From contig NZ_CP145904.1 of assembly GCF_036895565.1 (NCBI RefSeq), positions 2,542,001 to 2,606,000 of the forward strand: a stretch of DNA of 64,000 nucleotides, given 5' to 3'. Positions 1 to 8,288 of this stretch are shown here, piece by piece (position 1 is the first letter of the stretch; each line of letters opens with the position of its first letter). The stretch comes from Flavobacterium sp. KS-LB2. GTDB lineage: Bacteria > Bacteroidota > Bacteroidia > Flavobacteriales > Flavobacteriaceae. The translations under genes and the position numbers were made by a program. The notes under the pieces are model-generated. The model saw nothing but the letters and a program-made list of their open reading frames with translations. It did no database searches and was not told the origin of the DNA.

Positions 1-621
1 GGCGCTTTAAGTACTAATCTAACGGTGTACCAAATTACAAATAGTAACTTAGTTCAAACTGCGATTTATAGAGCTGACGGAACCTTAAACATAAATCCGA
101 TAGATACTAACTTGAGAGAATTAAGCGGTCAAACAAAAAGTAAAGGTGTCGAAATAGACGTTACTGCAAGACCTTTTGCAGGATTAGGAATTAATGCAGG
201 TTACTCTTATAACGACATGCGTTATGAAAAAACTTCAGGTTTAAACGGTAGCCCAATAGTAGGAGACCGTTTAGCAAGAACTCCTGCAAATACAGCTAAT
301 TTAAGCTTTTTCTATACTGTACAAACGGGACTATTAAAAGGAATTTCTCTAGGAGCAATAGGAAACTACATCGGGAATCGTGTAGGCGGATGGAACAATC
401 AATATGACAGTACTAGACCAAATGGTATTTGGGATAGAGAAGTTCCTTTAGACGGATATAGCACTATTGATGTATCTGCAGGATATGAATGGAAAAAGTT
501 TTCCATCTTGTGCAAACTATCTAATATCACCAATGAGTTGAACTACACGGTACACGAAAATTATAGCGTAAATCCAATCGCACCACGTCAAGTGCTGACA
601 AGCTTAAAATATAAATTCTAA
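1..621 (+). CDS. TonB-dependent receptor, C-terminal part (5' end outside window)
   Basis: The reading frame is open from base 1, so the gene begins upstream of the window; only about 206 C-terminal residues are present. They show alternating amphipathic beta-strands with aromatic girdle residues, a GVEID segment, the phrase RLARTPANTANL typical of the last strands of siderophore-type TonB-dependent receptors, and a final strand ending LKYKF with a C-terminal Phe, the usual outer-membrane insertion signal. The likely role is energy-dependent uptake of a ferric siderophore or other large ligand across the outer membrane. The substrate cannot be told without the plug domain. A strong hairpin terminator follows at 683-726. 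Confidence 0.85.
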   Translation, partial: GALSTNLTVYQITNSNLVQTAIYRADGTLNINPIDTNLRELSGQTKSKGVEIDVTARPFAGLGINAGYSYNDMRYEKTSGLNGSPIVGDRLARTPANTANLSFFYTVQTGLLKGISLGAIGNYIGNRVGGWNNQYDSTRPNGIWDREVPLDGYSTIDVSAGYEWKKFSILCKLSNITNELNYTVHENYSVNPIAPRQVLTSLKYKF

Positions 622-682
622 TATTCAACTCCTATTTAGGAAAGCGAAAGTATTTTCCTGCTAAGAGTTAGCATACTAATAA

Positions 683-726
683 AAAAATACCCCCAAAAAG
701 TCTTTCACTTTTTGGGGGTATTTTTA
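683..726. terminator. Bidirectional intrinsic terminator
   Basis: A near-perfect stem of about 19 bp (arms 683-701 and 707-725, loop CTTTC) has a five-G/five-C core and is flanked by A-run and T-run. It lies between two convergent genes and can serve the receptor gene on + and the unknown gene at 753-1130 on -. Confidence 0.85.
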
Positions 727-752
727 TGGAAATAAATGGAACAATGCTGCCA

Positions 753-1130
753 TTAACCCATCAGAATTCCATTTTTTTCAAGTAATTCAAAGAGAGAGAT
801 ACTATCATTTGGCTCATATTTTTCCACACCACTTTGATACCATTTTACAATCAAACTCATCTGATGTGTGGTATAACCATCTGTGTCGATACTTAAACCT
901 AGCAAACCCGCCATAAGAAAATCTTCCAGAACTTTGTTCGTCACAATACATTCTGGAATGCCATCAGTAATACATCCGTTCATTGACTCATAATCAGATC
1001 TTCCTGAATCAAATCCAGCAATAAAAGCTTCATTCCTTTTTGCATAATTAAATTCTAAAAATGGGTTTAAACCAATTGCATATCCTTCAAAATAATGTTG
1101 TCTATAGGCTGGACTAAATATTTTTTTCAT
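753..1130 (-). CDS. Hypothetical protein, 125 aa
   Basis: I do not recognise this family. The protein starts at an ATG (MKKIFSPAYRQHY), has no signal peptide or membrane segment, and is rich in aromatic and acidic residues. An N-terminal stretch with YFEGYAIGLNPF and AFIAGFDSGRSDY reads like two short helical repeats with a YxxGY/AFIAGFDSG pattern; the C-terminal half ends in a likely helix (SLFELLEKNGILMG). It stands alone between convergent and co-directional neighbours, so context gives no functional hint. Codon use and base composition resemble the neighbours, so recent transfer is not indicated. Confidence 0.7.
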   Translation of the reverse strand: MKKIFSPAYRQHYFEGYAIGLNPFLEFNYAKRNEAFIAGFDSGRSDYESMNGCITDGIPECIVTNKVLEDFLMAGLLGLSIDTDGYTTHQMSLIVKWYQSGVEKYEPNDSISLFELLEKNGILMG

Positions 1131-1294
1131 TGTTATACTAAAGTATTAATTGAGAATTCCGAAACAAACATATTAACAATATTTCAGTAAGTATATAAAA
1201 ATCGTTTAAAGGATAAAATACTCTTTAAATCACCATAGCGGTGACGTTAATCGATAAAATAGTATCAAATTGCAAAAAACAGAAACGCATATCA

Positions 1295-1330
1295 ACAAAA
1301 ATCCCAACACTGAAAATTTTCAGTATTGGG
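1295..1330 (-). terminator. Terminator of valS
   Basis: An inverted repeat 1303-1330 (CCCAA-ACTGAAAA / TTTTCAGT-TTGGG, one mismatch) is followed on the minus strand by a T-run complementary to 1296-1300. It lies 26 bases after the valS stop codon. Confidence 0.75.
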
Positions 1331-1355
1331 ATTATAAATCAGAAACAATTTTTAT

Positions 1356-3989
1356 TTATTTCAATCCGACCAAACTATGTTCGATAGTTTCAATTTTTGC
1401 CAAAGCATCTGCCTCTTTTTGTCTTTCGTTTGCCAATACTTTCTCCGGCGCACCAGCTACAAATTTCTCATTTGCTAATTTATTTTGAACGGATTTCAAG
1501 AAACCTTGCGTGTACACCAATTCAGCTGTAAGTTTAGCAATCTCGGCTCCTACGTCAATGTTTCCAGTGATTGGAATAAAATATTCATTTGATTTTACAC
1601 GGAACGATAAAGCACCATCTACTTTGTCCGAAACATATTCAAGTGAAGTTATATTTCCTAATTTGGTTACAACCGAGTCAAAATAAGGAGAAGATTTGTC
1701 ATTATTTACCACTTTCAGTTCAATAGTATCTTTGAACGGAATGTTCTTGTCTTTACGAATCGTTCTAATTCCAGAAATCACTTCAATCGTGTTTTCAAAA
1801 TTAGCAATTAATGCTGCGTTAAACGGTTTTATTTCTGGCCAAGTCGAAACAATCAATGCTTCTTCGATAGTTCTTTCAGTGATAATTTGCCAAATTTCCT
1901 CAGTCAAAAATGGCATAAACGGATGCAACAATTTCAAGTTATTCTCAAGCATTTCTATGGCTTTCGCCAAAGTTAGGCTGTCAATTGGCTGTTGGTAGGC
2001 CGGTTTGATCATTTCAAGAAACCATGAACAGAAATCATCCCAAACTAATTTATAGATTCCCATCAAGGCATCTGAAATTCTGTATTTCTCGAAATTATCT
2101 TCAATTTCTAGAAGGGTTTGTTGCAATTTAGCTTCATACCATTCAATCGCTACTTTTGAAGATTCTGGTTGTGGAATAGTATCTGAAACTTCCCAACCTT
2201 TTATCAGTTTGAAGGCATTCCATATTTTATTAGTGAATGCTTTCCCTTGGTTACACAATTCTTCGTCGAACATGATATCGTTTCCTGCCGAAGCACTCAA
2301 AAGCAATCCTACACGGACACCATCGGCACCAAATTTCTCAATTAAATCTAAAGGATCCGGAGAATTCCCTAATGATTTAGACATTTTACGACGCTGTTTA
2401 TCACGAACCAAACCAGTCAAATATACATTTGTAAACGGTTTTTTACCTGTGTATTCATATCCTGCAATAATCATTCTTGCTACCCAGAAAAACAAAATAT
2501 CTGGACCGGTAACTAAATCATTCGTTGGATAGTAGTATTTAAAATCTTCGCTTTCCGGATCCATTATTCCTCCAAAAACGGACATTGGCCAAAGCCAAGA
2601 AGAGAACCAAGTGTCAAGAGCGTCAACATCTTGTCTTAAATCTTTTGTTTCAAGTTTCAGGTTTAAAGTTTTCTCTCTCGCTAGCTTTAAGGCTTCCTCA
2701 ATATTCTCGGCAACCACGAAATCTTCTTTTCCGTCCCCGTAGAAATAGGCTGGAATTTGTTGTCCCCACCATAATTGACGAGAGATATTCCAATCGCGGA
2801 TATTATTTAACCAATGTGCATACGTATTATTAAAACGAGCTGGATGCAATTTGATTTCGCCATCTTCCAAAACAGATTTGATTGCCGGTTTTACCAAATC
2901 TTCCATTTTCAAGAACCATTGGTCAGATAAACGAGGTTCGATAACCGCTTTTGTTCTTTCTGAAGTTCCCACTTTATTCAGGTAGATTTCAGTTTTTGCT
3001 AAAGCACCAATTGTTTCTAATTCTTTGGCAACAGCCTCACGAACTACGAAACGATCTTGTCCTTGATAGTGCAATCCAAAGCTATTCAAAGTAGCATCCT
3101 CATTGAAAATATCAATAATTTCTAGATTGTGCTTTTCTCCCAAAGCTTTATCATTCATATCGTGCGCCGGAGTCACTTTCAAACAACCAGTACCAAATTC
3201 GATATCAACATATTCATCTTCAATAATTGGAATTACTCTGCCGCAAATAGGCACAATCGCTTTTTTTCCTTTCAAATGAGTAAAACGTTCGTCATTTGGA
3301 TTAATACAAATTGCGGTATCTCCAAAAATAGTTTCGGGACGCGTTGTTGCAATTGTCAGGAAATCTTCACTTCCTTCGATTTTATATTTTAAGAAATATA
3401 GTTTTCCTTGTTGTTCCTCATAAATTACCTCTTCATCAGACAAAGTAGTTTTTGCTTCAGGATCCCAGTTTACCATTCGGTATCCTCTGTAAATCAAACC
3501 TTTGTTGTATAAATCAACAAACGAACGAATCACAGATGCTGACATATCAGGATCCATTGTAAACTTAGTTCTTTCCCAGTCACAAGAAGCTCCCAGTTTT
3601 TTCAATTGATCTAAAATTACACCACCATATTTATCGGTCCATTCCCAAGCATGTGCCAAAAATTCTTCGCGTGTTAAGTCATTTTTATTGATTCCTTCTG
3701 CTTTCAATTTGGCAACTACTTTAGCTTCAGTAGCAATTGATGCGTGATCTGTTCCTGGCACCCAGCAGGCATTAAATCCTTTCAGACGCGCTCTTCTGAT
3801 TAGTACATCTTGAATGGTATTATTTAGCATGTGTCCCATGTGCAAAACTCCAGTTACATTAGGCGGAGGAATTACAATAGTATATGGCGTTCTGTGGTCT
3901 GGCTCCGAGTGAAAATAATTATTTTTCATCCAGTAGTCATACCACTTATTCTCAATAGTTTTAGCGTCAAATTGTGCAGGAATTGTCAT
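1356..3989 (-). CDS. valS: Valine--tRNA ligase
   Basis: Class I aminoacyl-tRNA synthetase charging tRNA-Val in the cytoplasm. From the ATG at 3989 the protein has 877 residues, the usual ValS length. The signature HMGH (residues 50-53, within PPPNVTGVLHMGHM) and KMSKS (535-539, followed by LGNSPDP) form the ATP site; the CP1 editing domain lies between them. The C-terminal 65 residues form the ValS-specific coiled-coil arm (DVGAEIAKLTAELV onward). An in-frame TTG nine bases upstream exists, but the ATG followed by TIPAQFDAK fits the family start. A TACTTTTG -7-like box lies at 4052-4059. The gene is monocistronic and ends in a hairpin. Confidence 0.97.
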   Translation of the reverse strand: MTIPAQFDAKTIENKWYDYWMKNNYFHSEPDHRTPYTIVIPPPNVTGVLHMGHMLNNTIQDVLIRRARLKGFNACWVPGTDHASIATEAKVVAKLKAEGINKNDLTREEFLAHAWEWTDKYGGVILDQLKKLGASCDWERTKFTMDPDMSASVIRSFVDLYNKGLIYRGYRMVNWDPEAKTTLSDEEVIYEEQQGKLYFLKYKIEGSEDFLTIATTRPETIFGDTAICINPNDERFTHLKGKKAIVPICGRVIPIIEDEYVDIEFGTGCLKVTPAHDMNDKALGEKHNLEIIDIFNEDATLNSFGLHYQGQDRFVVREAVAKELETIGALAKTEIYLNKVGTSERTKAVIEPRLSDQWFLKMEDLVKPAIKSVLEDGEIKLHPARFNNTYAHWLNNIRDWNISRQLWWGQQIPAYFYGDGKEDFVVAENIEEALKLAREKTLNLKLETKDLRQDVDALDTWFSSWLWPMSVFGGIMDPESEDFKYYYPTNDLVTGPDILFFWVARMIIAGYEYTGKKPFTNVYLTGLVRDKQRRKMSKSLGNSPDPLDLIEKFGADGVRVGLLLSASAGNDIMFDEELCNQGKAFTNKIWNAFKLIKGWEVSDTIPQPESSKVAIEWYEAKLQQTLLEIEDNFEKYRISDALMGIYKLVWDDFCSWFLEMIKPAYQQPIDSLTLAKAIEMLENNLKLLHPFMPFLTEEIWQIITERTIEEALIVSTWPEIKPFNAALIANFENTIEVISGIRTIRKDKNIPFKDTIELKVVNNDKSSPYFDSVVTKLGNITSLEYVSDKVDGALSFRVKSNEYFIPITGNIDVGAEIAKLTAELVYTQGFLKSVQNKLANEKFVAGAPEKVLANERQKEADALAKIETIEHSLVGLK

Positions 3990-4051
3990 AAAAAGCAACT
4001 GTTAAAACCAAAATTAAACTTTGGTCTGATATTTGTAATTCTAATTGGGAA

Positions 4052-4059
4052 CAAAAGTA
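4052..4059 (-). promoter_or_regulatory. Predicted valS promoter -7 box
   Basis: On the minus strand this reads TACTTTTG, an exact match to the Bacteroidota TAnnTTTG -7 consensus, 62 bases upstream of the valS ATG. No clear -33 TTTG was found, so this is a moderate prediction. Confidence 0.4.
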
Positions 4060-4094
4060 AATAATTAAGTACACTATAAAAAGAGAATTAAAAA

Positions 4095-4125
4095 TTTGTA
4101 CGTTAATTAAAAGAAAGTAAATTTA
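4095..4125 (+). promoter_or_regulatory. Predicted promoter of the DUF1573 gene
   Basis: TTTG at 4095-4098 and TAAATTTA at 4118-4125 are 19 bases apart, matching the Bacteroidota -33 TTTG / -7 TAnnTTTG arrangement except for the last base. The ATG follows at 4150. Confidence 0.4.
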
Positions 4126-4149
4126 CTAAATGAATTTAAATATTAAAAA

Positions 4150-4536
4150 ATGAAAAAAACAATAGCTTTATTCGCATTCGCATTAATTAGCAGTATTAGT
4201 TTTGCTCAGAATGGTCCAAAAATTGAATTTGCAGCCAAAGACAATACTATTGACTACGGAAAAGTTACCAAGAATGATAATGGCTCTCGTGATTTTATCT
4301 TTACAAATACAGGCAATGCTCCATTAATTATTACTAATGTACTCTCTACTTGTGGCTGTACAGTACCTACAAAACCAGATGCACCAATTATGCCTGGAAA
4401 AACTGGAAAAATTACTGTAAAATACAATATGGCTCCTGGACCAATCCGAAAAACATTAACGGTAGAGTCCAATGCAGTTAATTATGATGGTGGAAGAGTT
4501 GCTTTGAAAATTAAAGGAGAAGTTATTTCTAATTAA
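4150..4536 (+). CDS. Exported DUF1573 domain protein
   Basis: A 128-residue protein with a clear signal peptide (MKKTIALFAFALISSISFAQ, cleavage after FAQ). The rest is one immunoglobulin-like DUF1573 domain: DYGKV near the start, FIFTNTGNAPLIITNV, then the diagnostic STCGCTVP and PGKTGKITVKYN. DUF1573 proteins are abundant in Bacteroidota and are located in the periplasm or at the cell surface; their biochemical role is not established. The two cysteines in CGC are conserved in the family. The gene has its own putative promoter and ends in a bidirectional terminator, so it is probably transcribed alone. Confidence 0.9.
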   Translation: MKKTIALFAFALISSISFAQNGPKIEFAAKDNTIDYGKVTKNDNGSRDFIFTNTGNAPLIITNVLSTCGCTVPTKPDAPIMPGKTGKITVKYNMAPGPIRKTLTVESNAVNYDGGRVALKIKGEVISN

Positions 4537-4558
4537 TCCTTTCGTCAGAAATTGATTT

Positions 4559-4594
4559 AAAACGCTTTTGGATGCAGGTCCAAAAGCGTTTTTT
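4559..4594. terminator. Bidirectional intrinsic terminator
   Basis: A 14-bp stem (AAAACGCTTTTGGA, 4559-4572, and its complement from 4579) is followed by six T. It lies between the convergent DUF1573 gene and the protease-like gene, whose stop codon is at 4597. Confidence 0.85.
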
Positions 4595-4596
4595 GA

Positions 4597-5928
4597 TTAT
4601 AAAATATTGTATAATTGAAACCTAAATTTTAAGATTTGACTATTACGCTCCACTTCTAGAGTAATCCATTTATCTTCTTCCGCTTTAAAAAGAGCATTAA
4701 TTTCTTGTAATGAAAGTTTATGAATGGGATTGTTATTAATCAAAATAATTAAATCCCCTTTTTGCAATCCTACATTAGCAGCTGGTGAATTTTCTCTAAC
4801 ATAGGCAATCTCATAAATAGGTTTTAGTTGAAATTTATATTTAAAGTCATCCATAAATACTTTAACACCACCAGACTCATTATATTTTGTAGACAACGGA
4901 ACCGTCTCCATTCTAACGGTTTCCTGAACCCACTGCAATCCACTTTGTTGTATCTCAACTCCACTTTTATTATAACTAAAAGGAGCACTATAATCCTTAT
5001 TCTTTTTTAAATGTATTTGACTGTTTGGATAATCAAAAACAACAGCAAAACGCTTCATAATCTCTCCTCCTACTGAACCTTTTCGATCTGGCACCATATT
5101 AACATTCCTAATGGATAGTGAATCTGGAAAGGCTACGACAGGATTATTAAATTCAAAATCTCCCATCTCAAATTTTTTAATCAAGGCTCTTTTCCCTTTG
5201 ACATCTCCGCTAAAGCCTCTTCCTAAGAAATCTTCAAAATTTTTATTTGGAATTTTAATCAATTCCGAACGATCTTGGAACAACCATATTGCATCGCTGT
5301 TTCCTATATCTATCAATAACTTCACAGGAATCTCTTTATTATCTTGAATTATTGTACTTTTTAAATAAGGTTTTGATTTTTCAACGGTAATAGGAATTGT
5401 TCTAAAACTTTTTTTAATCTTTTTTCGGTTTTGGCTATTGTCTTTATACACTATAACTCTCTTTTTGCTATAATTAACTTCTACTAAATTATTTCGAAAA
5501 AAATGATATCCAATGATCCCGTTAACTGGAATTCCAACATGAGACGATAAATTAAAATCAGGATCCAAAATAATATAAAGCATGTGATTGCGATACTTCA
5601 TACTATTAAATTCTAAAATATTATTGGTCGATTTCAACCCTTCAACAGCTTCTTGCCCGCCCAATCCTTTCAATAATATTTTTTCTGCATTAAAAAAGCG
5701 AACTTCCTTTTTATCTTCTAAACTAAACAAAATGGTTTCGGCTACGCCAGTATCCAATAAAAAATTCAATTCTACTCCATTTACTTTTATAGGTACAAAG
5801 ACTAAATTATTAATCAATTTAAAAGGTACGCTAATTTTATTCTTATTTTCATCAAACTGAAATCCTTGTTGCGCAAAAACAAAGCAAGTAAACAAGTGCA
5901 GGAGAATTATAATTATTGTTTTTTTCAT
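4597..5928 (-). CDS. Exported aspartyl-protease-like protein with PDZ domain
   Basis: The ATG at 5928 gives a 443-residue protein beginning with a signal peptide (MKKTIIIILLHLFTCFVFAQQ); an in-frame start 12 codons upstream would bury it. Two retropepsin-like lobes follow. The first has LLDTGVAET, a DTG active-site triad; the second has LLIDIGNSDAI, where the usual DTG is DIG. The C-terminal 90 residues are a PDZ domain (ENSPAANVGLQKGDLIILIN). This arrangement is recurrent in Bacteroidota, but substrates are unknown. The altered second motif leaves open whether the protein is an active protease. It is divergent from the aminotransferase at 6056. Confidence 0.85.
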   Translation of the reverse strand: MKKTIIIILLHLFTCFVFAQQGFQFDENKNKISVPFKLINNLVFVPIKVNGVELNFLLDTGVAETILFSLEDKKEVRFFNAEKILLKGLGGQEAVEGLKSTNNILEFNSMKYRNHMLYIILDPDFNLSSHVGIPVNGIIGYHFFRNNLVEVNYSKKRVIVYKDNSQNRKKIKKSFRTIPITVEKSKPYLKSTIIQDNKEIPVKLLIDIGNSDAIWLFQDRSELIKIPNKNFEDFLGRGFSGDVKGKRALIKKFEMGDFEFNNPVVAFPDSLSIRNVNMVPDRKGSVGGEIMKRFAVVFDYPNSQIHLKKNKDYSAPFSYNKSGVEIQQSGLQWVQETVRMETVPLSTKYNESGGVKVFMDDFKYKFQLKPIYEIAYVRENSPAANVGLQKGDLIILINNNPIHKLSLQEINALFKAEEDKWITLEVERNSQILKFRFQLYNIL

Positions 5929-6023
5929 TATTAATCTTTTACATAAAAATACTAAAAAAATCATATCAAAAATGCAGATTTAACAATATATACGCATATT
6001 GATTGTAATAAATTCGAAAAAAA

Positions 6024-6041
6024 AATTGCAAATTTGCAATT
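6024..6041. promoter_or_regulatory. 18-bp perfect palindrome before aminotransferase
   Basis: AATTGCAAATTTGCAATT is a perfect palindrome ending 14 bases before the ATG at 6056. It could be an operator for a dimeric regulator, or a coincidence with the TTTG-containing core promoter. A hairpin is unlikely to be stable because there is no loop. Confidence 0.4.
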
Positions 6042-6055
6042 CAATAATTAAGACT

Positions 6056-7261
6056 ATGCCAAAAATATCAAACAAAGGCAAACAAATGCCGGAATCGCCA
6101 ATACGAAAATTAGTTCCATACTCAGAAATAGCGAAAAAAAAAGGACATAAAGTATACCACTTAAACATTGGCCAACCGGATATCAAAACTCCCGAAGTTG
6201 CCATGAATGCAGTTAAAAATATTGATTTAACTATTTTGGAATACAGCCATTCTGCTGGGAACGAAAGTTATAGAAAAAAATTATCAGCTTATTACACCAA
6301 TCAAGGTATTTCAGTAAATATTGAAGATATCATTATTACTACTGGTGGATCAGAAGCCCTAATGTTTGCTATGGGAAGCACCATGGATCAAGGTGATGAA
6401 ATCATTATCCCAGAACCATTTTACGCGAATTATAATGGATTTTCAACTGCTTCTGGAGTAACTGTAGTTCCTGTAATTTCGACTATTGAAACTGGTTTTG
6501 CATTACCTGCAATAGAAGATTTTGAAAAACTTATTACTCCAAAAACTAAAGCTATCCTAATTTGCAACCCAGGAAACCCAACTGGATATTTATATTCGAA
6601 AGAAGAAATCATGCAACTGGCAGCATTAGTAAAAAAACATGATTTATTCTTAATTTCTGACGAAGTATATCGTGAATTCACCTATGATGGTGATATTCAT
6701 TATTCAGTGATGAATGTTCCCGGACTCGAAGAATACGCAATTATGATTGATTCGGTTTCTAAAAGATACAGTATGTGTGGGGCAAGAATAGGATGTATTG
6801 TTTCTAAAAACAAAGAAGTAATGGCTACCGCAATGAAATTTGCGCAAGCAAGATTAAGTCCGCCAACTATTGAACAAATTGCAAGTGAAGCGGCTCTTGA
6901 TACTCCAAAAAGTTATTTTGATGAAGTAATTTCAGAATACAGAGAACGCAGAGACACTTTAGTAACGGAGTTGAACAAAATTGAAGGCGTTATTGTATCA
7001 AAACCAAAAGGTGCTTTTTATTGTATTGCACAACTTCCAGTTGACAATGCTGATAATTTTGCACAATGGCTATTAGAAACCTATGATTTGAATGGTGAAA
7101 CTGTAATGGTAGCTCCAGCTGCCGGGTTTTATTCGACTCCAGGAATGGGATTAAATCAGGTTCGAATTGCTTATGTATTAAAAAAAGAAGACTTAATAAG
7201 TGCGGTATCAATTTTGAAAGCAGCAATTCCTGTTTACAATGCAACGCAATCAAAAAACTAA
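6056..7261 (+). CDS. Class I/II pyridoxal-phosphate aminotransferase
   Basis: A 401-residue cytoplasmic fold-type I aminotransferase of the aspartate/aromatic family. Visible signatures are NIGQPDIKTPE near the N-terminus, TTGGSEAL (cofactor phosphate site), CNPGNPTGYLYS, SDEVYREF and the Schiff-base region DSVSKRYSMCGARIG, in which the Lys binds PLP; an Arg after AAGFYSTPGMG binds the substrate carboxylate. The amino donor and acceptor cannot be named from sequence; aspartate or aromatic amino acids are plausible. The ATG at 6056 was preferred over an upstream in-frame TTG because the family begins at about this point and the palindrome lies between the two. Confidence 0.92.
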   Translation: MPKISNKGKQMPESPIRKLVPYSEIAKKKGHKVYHLNIGQPDIKTPEVAMNAVKNIDLTILEYSHSAGNESYRKKLSAYYTNQGISVNIEDIIITTGGSEALMFAMGSTMDQGDEIIIPEPFYANYNGFSTASGVTVVPVISTIETGFALPAIEDFEKLITPKTKAILICNPGNPTGYLYSKEEIMQLAALVKKHDLFLISDEVYREFTYDGDIHYSVMNVPGLEEYAIMIDSVSKRYSMCGARIGCIVSKNKEVMATAMKFAQARLSPPTIEQIASEAALDTPKSYFDEVISEYRERRDTLVTELNKIEGVIVSKPKGAFYCIAQLPVDNADNFAQWLLETYDLNGETVMVAPAAGFYSTPGMGLNQVRIAYVLKKEDLISAVSILKAAIPVYNATQSKN

Positions 7262-7313
7262 TTTAAGCTTTGCTTTTTTAGTGCTAAACTGACACCTAAA
7301 ACATCCCTATTGT

Positions 7314-7356
7314 ATCAAAAGGCAATAACTATTGAAGTTATTGCCTTTTGATTTTT
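7314..7356 (+). terminator. Intrinsic terminator after aminotransferase
   Basis: A perfect 17-bp inverted repeat (7314-7330 and 7336-7352, loop ATTGA) is followed by further T residues. It ends the aminotransferase unit before folE. Confidence 0.85.
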
Positions 7357-7493
7357 AAAACTAAAAAAAACTAGCCTGTGACTTTGTAGCCTATAAAGTC
7401 ATCATTAAATAGTATGCGCTTTAGAAATTCTTTAATTTTTATTATTTATCTTTACGCCTTAAATATATACACCCACAATAATAGTTGCTTTTA

Positions 7494-8165
7494 ATGATAA
7501 AAAACGAAGAATTTCAAGACGAAATAGGAGATAATCATGTAAGTTTATCCGCAAAAAATCCAGTAAGAGATGATGCTTTTGATATTACTGATGATGAAAA
7601 AATTGAGAAAATAAAAAAAGACGTTGAGAGTATTCTACTAACACTAGGAATGGACTTGACTGATGATAGTTTAAAAGGCACGCCCAATCGTGTAGCAAAA
7701 ATGTTTGTAAAAGAAATTTTTGGCGGTTTAAATCCTGCAAAAAAACCAAAAGCATCTACGTTTGACAATAATTACAAATACGGCGAGATGTTAGTAGAAA
7801 AAAACATTATTGTTTATTCTACTTGTGAACATCATTTATTACCAATCATTGGAAGAGCTCATGTCGCTTACATTTCAAATGGAAGCGTAATTGGGTTGTC
7901 TAAGATGAATCGTATTGTTGAATATTATGCCAAAAGACCTCAGGTACAAGAGCGTTTAACGATGCAAATTGTTCAGGAATTACAACAAGCATTAGGAACT
8001 GAAGATGTTGCTTGTGTAATTGACGCCAAACACCTTTGCGTTAATTCAAGAGGAATCAGTGATATCGAGAGTAGCACTGTAACATCCGAATTTGGTGGAA
8101 AATTTAAAGATAATGTAACTCGCAGAGAGTTTTTGGATTATATCAAATTAGAAACAAAGTTCTAA
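7494..8165 (+). CDS. folE: GTP cyclohydrolase I
   Basis: Converts GTP to 7,8-dihydroneopterin triphosphate, the first step of folate and pterin synthesis. The 223-residue protein has an acidic N-terminal extension of about 45 residues, then the FolE core: GTPNRVAKMFVKEIF, the zinc and catalytic region CEHHLLPIIG, SKMNRIVEYYAKRPQVQERLT and HLCVNSRGISD, which supplies the second cysteine ligand, then STVTSEFGG. The ATG at 7494 was chosen over an in-frame TTG at 7485. A TATCTTTA box at 7447-7454 is a possible -7 element. Repeat copy A lies between this gene and cysS. Confidence 0.96.
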   Translation: MIKNEEFQDEIGDNHVSLSAKNPVRDDAFDITDDEKIEKIKKDVESILLTLGMDLTDDSLKGTPNRVAKMFVKEIFGGLNPAKKPKASTFDNNYKYGEMLVEKNIIVYSTCEHHLLPIIGRAHVAYISNGSVIGLSKMNRIVEYYAKRPQVQERLTMQIVQELQQALGTEDVACVIDAKHLCVNSRGISDIESSTVTSEFGGKFKDNVTRREFLDYIKLETKF

Positions 8166-8198
8166 AATAGAAATAAATTTCACAGTATCGATAAGCCC

Positions 8199-8278
8199 TA
8201 GCCCTGATGGAAGCGGTATCCTTTTTATGGTTTCTTTGCCATAAAAAGATTAAGCGTAAAGCAGGAATAAGCTCCTAA
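8199..8278 (+). repeat. Interspersed hairpin element, copy A
   Basis: An 80-nt element starting TAGCCCTGAT and ending GCAGGAATAAGCTCCTAA. Its core is a perfect 10-bp stem (CTTTTTATGG 8221-8230 and CCATAAAAAG 8239-8248, 8-nt loop). Two more copies occur at 52103-52206 and, inverted, at 59077-59172, with the same ends but different cores. This copy ends 10 bases before the cysS ATG, so it would lie in the cysS leader if folE and cysS are cotranscribed. See findings. Confidence 0.85.
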
Positions 8279-8288
8279 AAAATAAAAA

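Noticed and set aside
1270..1488. Possible 72-aa gene on + overlapping the valS end
   Set aside because: It covers the valS terminator and is antisense to the valS C-terminal coiled coil; no family or start signal.
7357..7493. Riboswitch or tRNA upstream of folE
   Set aside because: I saw no cloverleaf, no conserved riboswitch core and no stable stem beyond the terminator at 7314-7356.
8199..8278. Integron attC site
   Set aside because: The element has fixed ends with a variable hairpin, but lacks the RYYYAAC/GTTRRRY core sites, and there is no integrase or cassette array.
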